Numbered from the stretch's first letter, positions 44,233 through 53,532 are shown. The stretch: 64,000 nucleotides of DNA from Pseudomonas brassicacearum (GCF_003732225.1 NZ_MOBJ01000002.1:1-64000), one strand, 5' to 3'. The notes: generated by a model not told the origin, from the letters alone. Numbers and translations are program-made.

Positions 44233-44883
44233 TTAAAGAGTAGTGAGGTCGGTGGTGTACAGCGAGATACCCAGTGAGGTGCTCAAGCTGATGCTGCCTT
44301 CGGCGTCTTCTTCGACGGAAAACAGCAGGAATTCGCGGCGGTCGGTCAGGCCGGTCTCGCGGGCGTAGAGCATTGAGCGATGTTCCACGACGTAGGACTG
44401 ATCCGGATTACTGACCTGCTCAGTGAAGGCCACCAGCTCGGTCTGCCCGGCCTCGGTGCCCCATTCACGGGTGTATTCGACGCCGTCATGGGTGTAGGTC
44501 GGCAGGCCGATCAGGCTGTCCGGCCCCGCGAGCCTGCGCAATTCGGCTTCACTGTTGAGGGTGACGTAGCTTTGATAGTTGAACAGGATCACCGACTCGA
44601 CCTGGCCGGCGATGGCGCCGGTGGTGTGAACCTGCAGCCAGAAGTCTTCGTCGTCCATGTAGTAGCGCGAAAGCCACGTCGACTGGCCCAGGTTAACAGT
44701 GCCGACGCTCCAGATCTGCTGGGTGCCGGGAATGACCACGCTGGTTTTTTCGTCGAGCAATAGCTTAAGAGTGGTGTCGAATATCAGCGCTTTTCCCTGG
44801 CCGAGCCCGAGAGGGCCGGCAACCGGCGCACTGTCCTTGGGTGTCGGGGCCTCAAGGCCCATCAACTGTTTAAACCATCCCAT
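44233..44883 (-). CDS. DUF2491 protein (YjfK)
   Basis: 216 residues, soluble, starting MGWFKQLMGLEAP. It has no signal peptide or membrane helix and no recognisable catalytic motif. It corresponds to E. coli YjfK by content and place, between the PspA-like and DUF350 genes, except that here a rhomboid gene lies before it. Function unknown. Confidence 0.8.
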   Translation of the reverse strand: MGWFKQLMGLEAPTPKDSAPVAGPLGLGQGKALIFDTTLKLLLDEKTSVVIPGTQQIWSVGTVNLGQSTWLSRYYMDDEDFWLQVHTTGAIAGQVESVILFNYQSYVTLNSEAELRRLAGPDSLIGLPTYTHDGVEYTREWGTEAGQTELVAFTEQVSNPDQSYVVEHRSMLYARETGLTDRREFLLFSVEEDAEGSISLSTSLGISLYTTDLTTL

Positions 44884-44895
44884 TGGCGATTTCCT

Positions 44896-45480
44896 TCAGG
44901 CGGGTGGAGGCAATTTAGATGAGTTCGCCGCCCTGGATGCGGGTGGCGCAGAGAGCAGTAGTCTGGCTGCAATAAAGCCGGCGAATGCGCCGCCAATGTG
45001 CCCTTCGACTGAAACGCCCTGGCGTGGGATAAAGCCGAAAATCAGACCTCCGTAGAGGAGGGCGACAGTGCCCGCGATCAGCACGTTGCTCCAGCTGCGG
45101 TGGAACCAGGCGCGTCCCAGAAGGTACGCCCAGAGGCCAAAGACCCAGGCGCTGGCGCCCACATGAACGCCGTTGAAACCGAACAGCCAGACCAGCGAGC
45201 CGCCGAGCAGAATGATGATTGCGCTGACCGCCGCAAAGCGTTTGAAGCCCTCGGCGATCACCAGGGTTCCCAGCACCAGAAACGGCACCAGGTTGGCGAT
45301 CAAGTGCGCAAAGGATACGTGCAGAAACGGTGAGGTCACAATTCCGACGAGGCCGTGGGCGGTTCGGGGGACCAGACCAAACATCGTCAGGCTGTAGCCT
45401 GTCAGCATGTTCAGCAGGTGTATCGCGACCATCAACATGGCCAGGCCTGCGATGATCTTGAAGCCGGTTACCCTGTCCAT
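44896..45480 (-). CDS. Rhomboid-family intramembrane serine protease
   Basis: 194 residues, six hydrophobic helices. HxxxN at His59/Asn63 (FAHLIANL), catalytic Ser110 in GASAWVFG (usual GxSG, here GASA) and catalytic His161 in EGHIGGAFAGF fit an active rhomboid. It cuts substrates within the membrane; the substrate is unknown. It is placed inside a cluster that lacks it in E. coli, 12 bases before the DUF2491 gene and 238 bases after the PspA-like gene. Confidence 0.88.
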   Translation of the reverse strand: MDRVTGFKIIAGLAMLMVAIHLLNMLTGYSLTMFGLVPRTAHGLVGIVTSPFLHVSFAHLIANLVPFLVLGTLVIAEGFKRFAAVSAIIILLGGSLVWLFGFNGVHVGASAWVFGLWAYLLGRAWFHRSWSNVLIAGTVALLYGGLIFGFIPRQGVSVEGHIGGAFAGFIAARLLLSAPPASRAANSSKLPPPA

Positions 45481-45545
45481 CCTTGTCCTCGAATCGACAA
45501 AAAGAAGGGCACACCAGTTAATGCCGATCAGTTAAGGCACAAACC

Positions 45546-45649
45546 TGTGGGAGCGAGCCGGCTCCGGGCGGCGTTCCGACGATGACGGCATCACATTCAA
45601 CATCAACGTTGACTGACCCACCGCTATCGCGAGCAAGCTCGCTCCCACA
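45546..45649. repeat. REP pair 2 (REPIN) inside the yjf-type cluster
   Basis: TGTGGGAGCGAGC at the left and CGAGCAAGCTCGCTCCCACA at the right. It lies between the PspA-like and rhomboid genes, both on -, so a transcript through the whole cluster would carry its stem. The left copy has diverged (GAGCCGGCTC). Confidence 0.88.
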
Positions 45650-45718
45650 TGGATTTCGCTTAACTGATCGGCATTAGGCGTGCCGGTGCCCTTCCTTTCG
45701 AGTGCGTGCGTGAGCCGG

Positions 45719-46420
45719 TTACTCGGCCGATTGCTTTTTCAGGCGGTCCAGAATCGCGTTTGCGCTGCCCTGGTCCGGGGTGATGCCGGCTTCGCGCAGC
45801 TTGCGCTCCAGGTCGTTACCGGTGGACGCGTCCGCCAGTTCGTCACTCGCTTCCAGCTCGGCAGCACGTTGTTCCTGCTTGGCTTGCAGGCGATTCAAGG
45901 TGCTGACCGCGGTTTCCAGCTTGCCGTTGGCGCCGCCGCTGGCGATGGAGGCGCTGACCTGCGCTTTCTGTACACTTTCACGGGCCTTGGCCATGTCCAC
46001 TTGCTGGCGCAGGCTCTTGATGCGGGCTTCGGCCTTGGTGATGTCCTTGCGCATTTTGTCGGCGTAGGCGCCGAACTCGGTGGTTTGTTTCTGTTCGGCG
46101 TCGTGTTCGTTGGTCAGGGTCGAAATGGCTTCGGCCACTTCCAGTGCCAGGTCTTCACGGTTGGCCTGGATCGCGGCCATGGCCTTGGATTCCAGGTCCT
46201 TGATCTTGGCGTTGTACTGCGCCACGCGCTCGGCCGAGAGTTTGTGCTTGGCCATGATGGTGACCAGTTCGCGCTTGGCGTTTGCCAGAGCGTTGTCGGC
46301 GTCGCGGATTTCCTGGTCGAGGATGCGCAGGGCCTGTTGGTCGGCGATGGCTTCGCCGGCTTCGCTGGCGCCGCCGCGCAGAGCGGTGAACAACTTGCTC
46401 CAGATCGATTGGTTTTGCAT
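45719..46420 (-). CDS. PspA/IM30-family protein (YjfJ)
   Basis: 233 residues, almost entirely helical coiled coil from about 25 to 200, with the start MQNQSIWSKLFTALRGG and an amphipathic first helix. PspA/IM30 proteins assemble on stressed inner membranes and maintain the proton barrier. This one matches the YjfJ branch, not the pspABC operon. It lies 19 bases after the DUF2170 gene. Confidence 0.88.
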   Translation of the reverse strand: MQNQSIWSKLFTALRGGASEAGEAIADQQALRILDQEIRDADNALANAKRELVTIMAKHKLSAERVAQYNAKIKDLESKAMAAIQANREDLALEVAEAISTLTNEHDAEQKQTTEFGAYADKMRKDITKAEARIKSLRQQVDMAKARESVQKAQVSASIASGGANGKLETAVSTLNRLQAKQEQRAAELEASDELADASTGNDLERKLREAGITPDQGSANAILDRLKKQSAE

Positions 46421-46439
46421 GACTCGGTACTCCCGGAAA

Positions 46440-47117
46440 TTAGTTGAAGAAGCCTTCGAAGGCTTCGCTGGCGCGCTGAACGTTGTCGACGAGGGTTTTG
46501 ATTTCGGTCACGACGTTGGTCAGGCTGGACTCGGAACTGAGTGCACCGAACATGCTGTAGACGGTCTGGCCGTTGGGCATGGATTCGATACCGATCGACG
46601 ACAGCGGGAACATTTCCCGGCTACGCAGCACGGCATCGTTGAAGCGCTGCACATCCTTGATGGATTCGAGATCGACCAGCACGGTGTCGACGATGATTTG
46701 CTCGCCGACGACGGCGATGTAAATCGGCAGCCCGCCAAACTCGTTCATTTCCAGCTTGATGCTTTGCTCGGAGCCTTGAATCAGCGTCGGGGTGATTTCA
46801 TTGGATGTCACCTCATCGAGGGCCTGCAGGGCGCTGAAGAGGCGATCGATGTTCCAGTTGTTACCTGCGCTCATGTAATCCTCCAACATGAATGAACCAG
46901 CCAGGATCGGCTGGCGTAGCTGTTTCTCCATTTGCTTGAGCAGGCTTCGGTTTTCGGGAAGCACCCAAGTTTCATGTTTCACATAGCCGGCGGCGCTAAG
47001 TCCTCCGCGCATCTGCTTCATGTAGAAGCTCGATGGTTTTTTCGCGGAAGGTTTCGAGCGCTCTCCCTGGCTGCTCGCGGGTGTTGTGTCTGAGGCGGGT
47101 GGAGAGCGACGTTTCAT
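46440..47117 (-). CDS. DUF2170 protein (YjfI)
   Basis: 225 residues from the ATG at 47117, chosen because GGAG lies before it and the upstream in-frame start at 47186 would lie between the two palindromes. The first 50 residues are basic and Ser/Pro-rich (MKRRSPPASD), the rest is the DUF2170 domain as in E. coli YjfI. Function unknown. First gene of the cluster. Confidence 0.82.
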   Translation of the reverse strand: MKRRSPPASDTTPASSQGERSKPSAKKPSSFYMKQMRGGLSAAGYVKHETWVLPENRSLLKQMEKQLRQPILAGSFMLEDYMSAGNNWNIDRLFSALQALDEVTSNEITPTLIQGSEQSIKLEMNEFGGLPIYIAVVGEQIIVDTVLVDLESIKDVQRFNDAVLRSREMFPLSSIGIESMPNGQTVYSMFGALSSESSLTNVVTEIKTLVDNVQRASEAFEGFFN

Positions 47118-47142
47118 AGCAGTGGCTCCGCTTTTATTTGTA

Positions 47143-47152
47143 TCACGCGTGA
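47143..47152. promoter_or_regulatory. Operator-like palindrome, proximal copy
   Basis: TCACGCGTGA, a perfect 10-bp palindrome, 26-35 bases before the DUF2170 start. With flanks it reads ATCACGCGTGAG, the exact inverse of the distal copy CTCACGCGTGAT. Confidence 0.6.
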
Positions 47153-47187
47153 GAACACTACAGATAAATTCAAGCGCTCTCAACAAC

Positions 47188-47197
47188 TCACGCGTGA
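47188..47197. promoter_or_regulatory. Operator-like palindrome, distal copy
   Basis: A second TCACGCGTGA exactly 45 bases from the first. A candidate - strand promoter TTGAGA-17-TAGTGT lies between the two copies (about 47155-47183). Confidence 0.6.
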
Positions 47198-47223
47198 TAT
47201 TTTTAATCGACTGATTTTCATCA

Positions 47224-47261
47224 CAAAAAAAGGCCCGCAGCGTGTCAGCGCTGCGGGCCTT
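47224..47261 (-). terminator. Terminator of the cysteine hydrolase gene
   Basis: AAGGCCCGCAGCG (47230-47242) pairs with 47249-47261, loop TGTCAG; on the - strand the stem is followed by seven T. It ends the gene at 47283. Confidence 0.9.
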
Positions 47262-47282
47262 CGGGTTTTGCTGGGGGCAGAT

Positions 47283-47837
47283 TCAGTGACTGGCCGCCAG
47301 GAAGTCATCGGTGGACAGCACTGTTGCGTAGGCAAAACCCAGGGCCGACATGAAGGCCGCATGTACATGGGCCGCCGGAACCACAACACCGTTGAACTCC
47401 AGGTCACGGGTGGCACAGGCGTCGTGGATCACCGTGACGCTGTAGCCAAAGTCGGCTGCGGCTCGAGTGACGCCGTCGATGCACATGTGGCTCATGCTGC
47501 CAACGATCACCAGATTTTTGATGCCATGGTGGTCGAGTATCGACTGTAGTTCGGTTTCACGGAACGCGTTGACGAAGTGTTTGAGCAGCACTGGCTCATC
47601 GCTGCGGTTGAGGACTTTGCGGTGCAGCTTCGCACCCTCCGAACCCGGCGTGAAGAACGGCGCGGCGTCAGAGGTGAACTCGTGGCGGATATGCACCACC
47701 TGATCGCCGGCATCACGGAAGGCCTGGATCACCCGCGCTGCGTTGTCGGCAGCTGCATCGGCACCGACCAGCGGCCACTTGCCTTGAGGGAAGTAGTCAT
47801 TCTGGATATCGACTACGATGAGTGCTTGCTTGGCCAT
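47283..47837 (-). CDS. Cysteine hydrolase, isochorismatase-like family
   Basis: 184 residues from the ATG at 47837; the frame continues upstream with non-homologous sequence. The triad is Asp10 (VVDIQNDY), Lys86 (VLLKHF) and Cys119 (SMSHMCIDG). The family includes nicotinamidases and isochorismatases; the exact substrate is not evident. It is divergent from a GlxA-type regulator gene 98 bases away, which may control it. Confidence 0.9.
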   Translation of the reverse strand: MAKQALIVVDIQNDYFPQGKWPLVGADAAADNAARVIQAFRDAGDQVVHIRHEFTSDAAPFFTPGSEGAKLHRKVLNRSDEPVLLKHFVNAFRETELQSILDHHGIKNLVIVGSMSHMCIDGVTRAAADFGYSVTVIHDACATRDLEFNGVVVPAAHVHAAFMSALGFAYATVLSTDDFLAASH

Positions 47838-47935
47838 GGGTGTTTCCTCGGATGGGTTGGTGTGGAACGAAGTATTGGGTTTCGCCGGCCGTTCGAGGAT
47901 TGGCCGCACCGACAATAGAAGGGGGAAAACTGACA

Positions 47936-48925
47936 ATGGGCATAGAACGCGCAGTCGCCGAATTGGGCGTGCTGATCTATCCCGGCGCGCAGATGGCGGC
48001 GGTACACGGTTTGACGGATCTGTTCGGTGTCGCGAATCGCATCGCCGCCGAGCATCAGAGTGCGCAGCTGCCATTGTTGCGGGTCAGCCACTGGCAGGCC
48101 GATGCCGAAAACGCGCCTCAACGCATTTACGACAGTCATCCCGTTGCCGACGGCGCACTGATCGCGCTGTTGATCCCGCCGTCGATTGGCGGTTTTTCCG
48201 AAGACCAGGCCCCGCCGACGCTGATTCGCTGGATTCGCCAGCAACACGCAGCCGGCGCGACCCTCGGTGGGGTGTGCGTGGGCTCGATTTTGTTGGCCGA
48301 AAGCGGTCTGCTCGACGGTCGCAGCGCCACCACTCACTGGACCTCGGCGAAAAAATTCGCCGAGCGTTACCCGAAGATCACACTCAACGCCGACAAACCC
48401 ATTGTTGACGACGGTGACCTGATTACCACGGCCGGGTTGATGGCCTGGTCGGAGCTGGGGTTGCGCCTGGTCGATCGTCTGATGGGACCGAGCATCGCCA
48501 CCAGCACCGCGCGTTTTCTGGTGATCGAACACAGTGACAGCGCGAGCGAATGCGGGAGTAACTTCGCGCCGATTCTGAGCCATGGCGATGCAGCGATTCT
48601 CAAGGTTCAGCACTGGCTGCAAGCCAACGGGGCGGTGGAGGTGTCGCTGAGCGTGATGGCGCAGCAGGCAGGGCTGGAGGAGCGGACATTCCTGCGGCGC
48701 TTTCGAGCCGCGACCGGTTTGAAACCGACCGAGTACTGCCAGCACCTGCGAGTCGGCAAGGCCCGGGAAATGCTCGAGTTCACCAACGGCACCATCGATC
48801 ACATCGCCTGGAGCGTGGGGTATTCGGACCCGAGCGCGTTTCGCGCCACGTTCAAGAAAATCACCGGCCTTGCACCGAGTGACTATCGAGCACGGTTTGG
48901 GGTGTCGGCCCCCGCGCGGGTGTAA
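47936..48925 (+). CDS. GlxA-family AraC-type transcriptional regulator
   Basis: 329 residues from the ATG at 47936; longer in-frame extensions are not conserved. The N-terminal DJ-1/PfpI-like domain (about 8-180) has Cys114 at the elbow (GGVCVGS); the C-terminal AraC double helix-turn-helix runs about 220-320 (ERTFLRRFRAATGLKPTEY, WSVGYSDPSAFRATFKK). Such regulators usually sense a metabolite through the DJ-1-like domain. Divergent from the cysteine hydrolase gene. Confidence 0.92.
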   Translation: MGIERAVAELGVLIYPGAQMAAVHGLTDLFGVANRIAAEHQSAQLPLLRVSHWQADAENAPQRIYDSHPVADGALIALLIPPSIGGFSEDQAPPTLIRWIRQQHAAGATLGGVCVGSILLAESGLLDGRSATTHWTSAKKFAERYPKITLNADKPIVDDGDLITTAGLMAWSELGLRLVDRLMGPSIATSTARFLVIEHSDSASECGSNFAPILSHGDAAILKVQHWLQANGAVEVSLSVMAQQAGLEERTFLRRFRAATGLKPTEYCQHLRVGKAREMLEFTNGTIDHIAWSVGYSDPSAFRATFKKITGLAPSDYRARFGVSAPARV

Positions 48926-48939
48926 GCAACACGGCCCCC

Positions 48940-49084
48940 GTAGCAGCTGCCGAGCCCGCGAGGCTGCGTTCGGCTGCGCAGCAGTCGTGAAATCAGGCTA
49001 TGCGGTCTTTCAGTTAAATCGTGCATTTAGTGTTTACGACTGCTGCGCAGCCGAACGCAGCCTCGCGGGCTCGGCAGCTGCTAC
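48940..49084. repeat. Long inverted repeat 3 (GTAGCAGCTGCCG type)
   Basis: Arms of about 45 bases: GTAGCAGCTGCCGAGCCCGC at the left and its inverse GCGGGCTCGGCAGCTGCTAC at the right, with GAGGCTGCGTTCGGCTGCGC in each; about 55 bases between. A different REP family from pair 1. It is between convergent glxA-type and lhr genes. Confidence 0.9.
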
Positions 49085-49093
49085 GTGAAGCAC

Positions 49094-49118
49094 ACAAAAA
49101 CGCAGCCCGAAGGCTGCG
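49094..49118 (-). terminator. Terminator of the lhr-type helicase gene
   Basis: On the - strand CGCAGCC, loop TTCG, GGCTGCG and then TTTTTG: a 7-bp stem with a stable UUCG loop, 44 bases after the stop. Confidence 0.85.
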
Positions 49119-49161
49119 CTGGTGTTCAGTCCACTAAGCGTGGGAACAGTCGGTCTGTAGA

Positions 49162-52100
49162 TCAGTGTTGTATCAGCTTTCTGCGAACTTCGGTCGCCGC
49201 TGCTTGATCCAGTTCCAGCCAGTAATGCTGCGTGCCGGCGATTTCGGCGGCGGCCGGCAGGCCATCGCGGTACACCAGTCGGTTGCTGGCGAGAGCGGGG
49301 ACTTTGTGCCCCGGCAGCAGGGTGCCGGCGAGGTTCAGTGGGTCGACGCCGCAGACGCCGATCAGGCTGCCGTCATGCGGGCGGCGGCGTACTTCGCGCA
49401 GTAACGGGATCGCTTCGGGCAAGGCGAATTGTTCGCCCGCCAGACCGCTGACAAAGCGCCCGCCGCGAATCTCTCCACGAGCTTCCAGTCGATGAAAAGT
49501 GCGCAGCAATTCACGCCAGTTCGGCAGCCAGTCGGCCTCGCGTTCCAGCAAACGCCAAAATACTACGCCATAGCGCCGGAGCAAGGTCCGGGCGATGTGT
49601 TCGAGAGTGTCGTTCGCCGTGCCACGGTTATCCACAACCGCTGGCGTCGATTGACGTCGCAGCAAAGCCCAGCGTCCGGCATCGTCCATTCCACCGACAA
49701 ACGCCCCGCGTCCACGTCGGCTGCTGCGCGCCTGGCGTTTGCTGGCGGGCGTAATCAACGCACGCAGGCCGGCGAAGCTGTCGGCGTTGACCAGTCCGGC
49801 GCCGACCAGTTCCTGCAAAGCGATCTCCAGTTCACTGCGCAGCAAATGGGCTTCGTGCAGTAGCTCATCGAAAAACAGCGCGCCATGTTGGCTCAGCGCT
49901 TGATGGGCTTTCCGGGTTTTGGGTGACAATTCGCTGACGTCCGGTTGCTCGGTCAGACTGCTCCAGAGCGCCACCTGCGCCCGTGGCAGCAACACAATCG
50001 GTGTGCTGCGCAGCGCCACGCCAGCGGCCTTGTTGCGGGCGGTCAGCCGGGTCCAGACCAGTTTGCCGCTGCGGCACAGTTCATCCAGCCACGTCGATGA
50101 ATAGCCCTTGAGCCGCGCTGGCAGAAGATCGCTGTCCCAGGCCGACGCGGCGGCCGGGTAGCCTTCGAACTGACTGACAATCGCCGGTAATACTGCATTG
50201 CCCTGGCCTTGCGTTGCCAGTGACAGATGCTGCCAGTCAAACAGAAAACGCATGAAATCCTGCAACGTCACGGGCTCGATTTCCCGCCGCAGGCGTTTGA
50301 CCGTGTAGCGATGAATACGCGCCAGCAAGTGCCGTTCGCACCATTCTTCTTGCGTGTCGGCAGGGCTGAAACGCCCACGCATTACGTAACCTTCACGCTC
50401 CAGATGCGCCAGGGCTTGCGTGACGTGAGTCGTCGAAAGTCCCAGTGGTTGAGCAATCGCCTGAGTCGGTAGCGGGCCAAAGGCACTGAGGCGCGCGCGG
50501 ATCAATTCGACCAGCGCCTCATCGACGTCCCAGGTGTCATCGAACCCCGCCAAGGCCTGCAACGGTGGCTGTAACGCAGCGTGTGGATAGATCGCTTGCA
50601 GGCAGGTCAGCCGTTCCAGCGCCAGCCATAACGCTTGATTCGCATTGATCTGCAAACGGCTGGCGCGCCCCCCGTCCGCCAGGGCTTGCAGCCAACCCGA
50701 CCACTGCGGATTGGCCTGCGCTTCGGCGTCGCTGATGGCGGCGAGGCTCATCAACGCTTCATGCATTTCATCGACGTTGGCGGGCTGCGGCCAGGCCTCT
50801 TCGCGTACCGATTGAATGGCCTCGGCATCCAGCGCACCGAGGTCATCGGTCGATTGCGGGTCGCTCCAGCGCCGGTTGAGCACCGCTTGGGTACGGCGTT
50901 CTTCCAGCGGCGCGTCGTCGAGAAAAGTGTAAGGCCGGGCGCTGAGGATTTCTGCCGCTAGCGGCGAGGGCGCCGGCAAGTCGCGGCTGATCAAGCGCAC
51001 TTCACCGCGCTCCATGCGCCGCAACAGCGCCAGCCAGCCATCGCAGTCCATGGCTTCGTGCAGGCAATCGTCGAGGGTTTGTTCCACCAGCGGGTGATCG
51101 GGAATTTCGCGCTCGCCGGCGAGGTTTTCCAGGCAGGCGATCTGGTCGGGAAACACGCTGGCGATCAGGTCCTCGCTTTTCATCCGCTGGATCTGCGGCG
51201 GCACTTTGCGTCCGCCGCTGTAACGCGGCAGTGCCAGTGCAACACCGGCATTCCAACGCCAACGCACGCCAAATAACGGGGCGTCGAGCACGGCCTGAAT
51301 CAGGATCTGTTCGGCGCTGTTGCTGTGCAGATAACGCCAGACTTCATCCAGCTCGAAACTGTGGCTGGTGGACAGCGACAAGACGATCGCGTCTTCGCTG
51401 GCGGCGGCCTGCAATTCGAAGTTGAAGGTGCGGCAAAAACGCTTGCGCAGGGCCAGGCCCCACGCGCGGTTGATGCGGCTGCCGAACGGGGAGTGGATGA
51501 TCAGTTGAGTGCCGCCGGACTCGTCGAAAAACCGCTCCATCAGCAGCGTGTCCTGAGACGGCAGGGCACCGAGCGTCAGCCTGGCGCGGGCGAGGTAGTC
51601 CACCAGTTGCTCGGCGCTGGCAAGGTTCAGGCCGAGGGTCTCGGTCAGCCAGTCGATGCTCGGCTGTACATCGCCGGGCGTGGCGCTCAGCAGCTCATCG
51701 AGGTGCGCGTGCAGGCGCGCTACAGCGAACGACAATTCGGCGCTGCGCCCCGGTGCTTCGCCGAGCCAGAAGGGGATGGTCGGCGGCTGGCCTTGAGCGT
51801 CTTCGACGCGGATCTTGCCGGTTTCGACCCGCAGGATCCGGTACGAAGTGTTGCCCAGCTGAAAGACATCGCCAGCGATGCTTTCCACCGCGAAGTCTTC
51901 GTTGACGCTGCCGATGTTCAACCCTTGCGGCTCCAGCAATACGGCGTAATCGGCGTTGTCGGGAATCGTCCCGCCGCTGGTCACCGCCGTCAGCTTGGCG
52001 CCGCGTCGGCCGCGCAAGGTACGCGTGACCGCGTCGCGGTGCAGGTAAGCGCTGCGGATTCCCTGGCGGCCGTTGTAGCCTTCGGCGAGCATTTGCAGCA

Positions 52101-53484
52101 GCGCTTGATAGTGTTTGTCGTCGAGTTCGGTATAGGGCGATGCGCGGCGCAACATGTCGAGCAGCGCCTGTTCCTGCCATTCCTGACAACTGACCTCGGC
52201 GATGATCTGCTGCGCCAGTACGTCCAGCGGCGCTTGCGGGATCAGCAAGGTGTCGAGTTCGCCCCGGCGCACGCAATCAAGCAGGGCGGCGCATTCGATC
52301 AGGTCGTCGCGGGTGGTGGCGAACAGGCGGCCCTTGGGTGTGCCGCCGACCTGATGCCCGGAGCGTCCGACCCGTTGCAGAAAACCGGCAATCGAGCGCG
52401 GCGAGGCGATCTGGCAGACCAGGTCGACGTCGCCAATGTCGATGCCCAGCTCCAGTGACGCGGTGGCGATCAGCACTTGCAGTTCGCCGCGCTTGAGCCG
52501 CTGCTCGGCATCGAGGCGAAACTCCTTGGCCAGGCTGCCGTGATGGGCGGCGACTGCGTCTTTGCCCAGACGCTCGCTGAGGTGGCGGCTCAAGCGCTCG
52601 GCCAAACGTCGGGTGTTGACGAAGATCAGCGTGGTCCGGTGTTCGCGTGCCAGTGCGGCGATACGGTCGTAAACCAGCTCCCAGACATCGTTGGCCATCA
52701 CCGCCGACAACGGCACCGGCGGCACTTCGATGCCGAGGTCCCGTGGACGGGCATGGCCGATATCGACGATCTCGCACGGGCGGTCGGTGCCCACCAGAAA
52801 GCGCGAAACCGCTTCGATGGGTTTCTGCGTGGCGGACAGGCCGATGCGCATCAGCGGCTCGCCGCCCGTCTTACTTGAGGTCAGCGCCTGCAAGCGCTCC
52901 AGGCTCAGGGCCAGATGGCTGCCGCGTTTGCTGCCGGCGATGGCGTGGATTTCGTCGACAATCACCGTGCGGGTGCTGGCGAGCATGCGCCGGCCAGAGT
53001 CGGAGCCGAGCAGCACGTACAGCGATTCCGGGGTGGTGACCAGTATGTGCGGCGCGCTTTTGCGCATTGCCAAACGGTCCTTTTGCGGCGTATCGCCAGT
53101 GCGCACGGCGGTGTTGATCTGTAATTCGGGGAAGCCCAGCCGTTGTAGTTGCTCGGTGATACCGGCCAACGGGTTTTGCAGGTTGATCTGAATGTCGTTG
53201 GACAGCGCCTTGAGGGGCGAGACGTAGACCACCAGGGTTTCATCGGGCAGCTCGCCACCCTGAGCCAGGCCTTGATGGACCAGGTCATCGATGACCGCGA
53301 GAAACGCCGTGAGGGTTTTGCCTGAGCCGGTAGGCGCGGCGACCAGCGTTGAGCGACGCTGGCGGATCAACGGCCACGCGCCGGCTTGAGCGGCGGTGAC
53401 CGCCGGGAAGGTGCTGTTGAACCAGGCGCTGACGGCAGGGTGAAAGCCGCTCAGGACGCTGTCCGCGGATTCGGGGAGATTCAT
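49162..53484 (-). CDS. lhr: Lhr-type ATP-dependent helicase
   Basis: Large superfamily-2 helicase. 1440 residues: Walker A APTGSGKT near residue 51, Walker B VDEIH near 173, motif III SATQK, motif VI region QRVGRSGHQVGG near 365, then the Lhr core and a long C-terminal half with winged-helix segments (FDELLHEAHLLRSELEIAL). It is shorter than E. coli Lhr (about 1538) by roughly 100 residues. Related enzymes act in DNA repair with translocation 3' to 5'. It stands alone, flanked on both sides by the same type of long inverted repeat. Confidence 0.9.
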   Translation of the reverse strand: MNLPESADSVLSGFHPAVSAWFNSTFPAVTAAQAGAWPLIRQRRSTLVAAPTGSGKTLTAFLAVIDDLVHQGLAQGGELPDETLVVYVSPLKALSNDIQINLQNPLAGITEQLQRLGFPELQINTAVRTGDTPQKDRLAMRKSAPHILVTTPESLYVLLGSDSGRRMLASTRTVIVDEIHAIAGSKRGSHLALSLERLQALTSSKTGGEPLMRIGLSATQKPIEAVSRFLVGTDRPCEIVDIGHARPRDLGIEVPPVPLSAVMANDVWELVYDRIAALAREHRTTLIFVNTRRLAERLSRHLSERLGKDAVAAHHGSLAKEFRLDAEQRLKRGELQVLIATASLELGIDIGDVDLVCQIASPRSIAGFLQRVGRSGHQVGGTPKGRLFATTRDDLIECAALLDCVRRGELDTLLIPQAPLDVLAQQIIAEVSCQEWQEQALLDMLRRASPYTELDDKHYQALLQMLAEGYNGRQGIRSAYLHRDAVTRTLRGRRGAKLTAVTSGGTIPDNADYAVLLEPQGLNIGSVNEDFAVESIAGDVFQLGNTSYRILRVETGKIRVEDAQGQPPTIPFWLGEAPGRSAELSFAVARLHAHLDELLSATPGDVQPSIDWLTETLGLNLASAEQLVDYLARARLTLGALPSQDTLLMERFFDESGGTQLIIHSPFGSRINRAWGLALRKRFCRTFNFELQAAASEDAIVLSLSTSHSFELDEVWRYLHSNSAEQILIQAVLDAPLFGVRWRWNAGVALALPRYSGGRKVPPQIQRMKSEDLIASVFPDQIACLENLAGEREIPDHPLVEQTLDDCLHEAMDCDGWLALLRRMERGEVRLISRDLPAPSPLAAEILSARPYTFLDDAPLEERRTQAVLNRRWSDPQSTDDLGALDAEAIQSVREEAWPQPANVDEMHEALMSLAAISDAEAQANPQWSGWLQALADGGRASRLQINANQALWLALERLTCLQAIYPHAALQPPLQALAGFDDTWDVDEALVELIRARLSAFGPLPTQAIAQPLGLSTTHVTQALAHLEREGYVMRGRFSPADTQEEWCERHLLARIHRYTVKRLRREIEPVTLQDFMRFLFDWQHLSLATQGQGNAVLPAIVSQFEGYPAAASAWDSDLLPARLKGYSSTWLDELCRSGKLVWTRLTARNKAAGVALRSTPIVLLPRAQVALWSSLTEQPDVSELSPKTRKAHQALSQHGALFFDELLHEAHLLRSELEIALQELVGAGLVNADSFAGLRALITPASKRQARSSRRGRGAFVGGMDDAGRWALLRRQSTPAVVDNRGTANDTLEHIARTLLRRYGVVFWRLLEREADWLPNWRELLRTFHRLEARGEIRGGRFVSGLAGEQFALPEAIPLLREVRRRPHDGSLIGVCGVDPLNLAGTLLPGHKVPALASNRLVYRDGLPAAAEIAGTQHYWLELDQAAATEVRRKLIQH

Positions 53485-53532
53485 GGGGGTAATTTATGCG
53501 GCTGTAAGCGCGAAGTTGCAAGTCATACGCCG

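Noticed and set aside
48940..49084. CRISPR-like reading of the repeats
   Set aside because: They are pairs in inverted orientation at scattered places, not direct repeats with regular spacers; no cas genes.
49162..53484. Possibility that the long helicase is part of a phage-defence island
   Set aside because: No nuclease, methylase or other defence genes are next to it, and Lhr is a common chromosomal gene in Pseudomonas.
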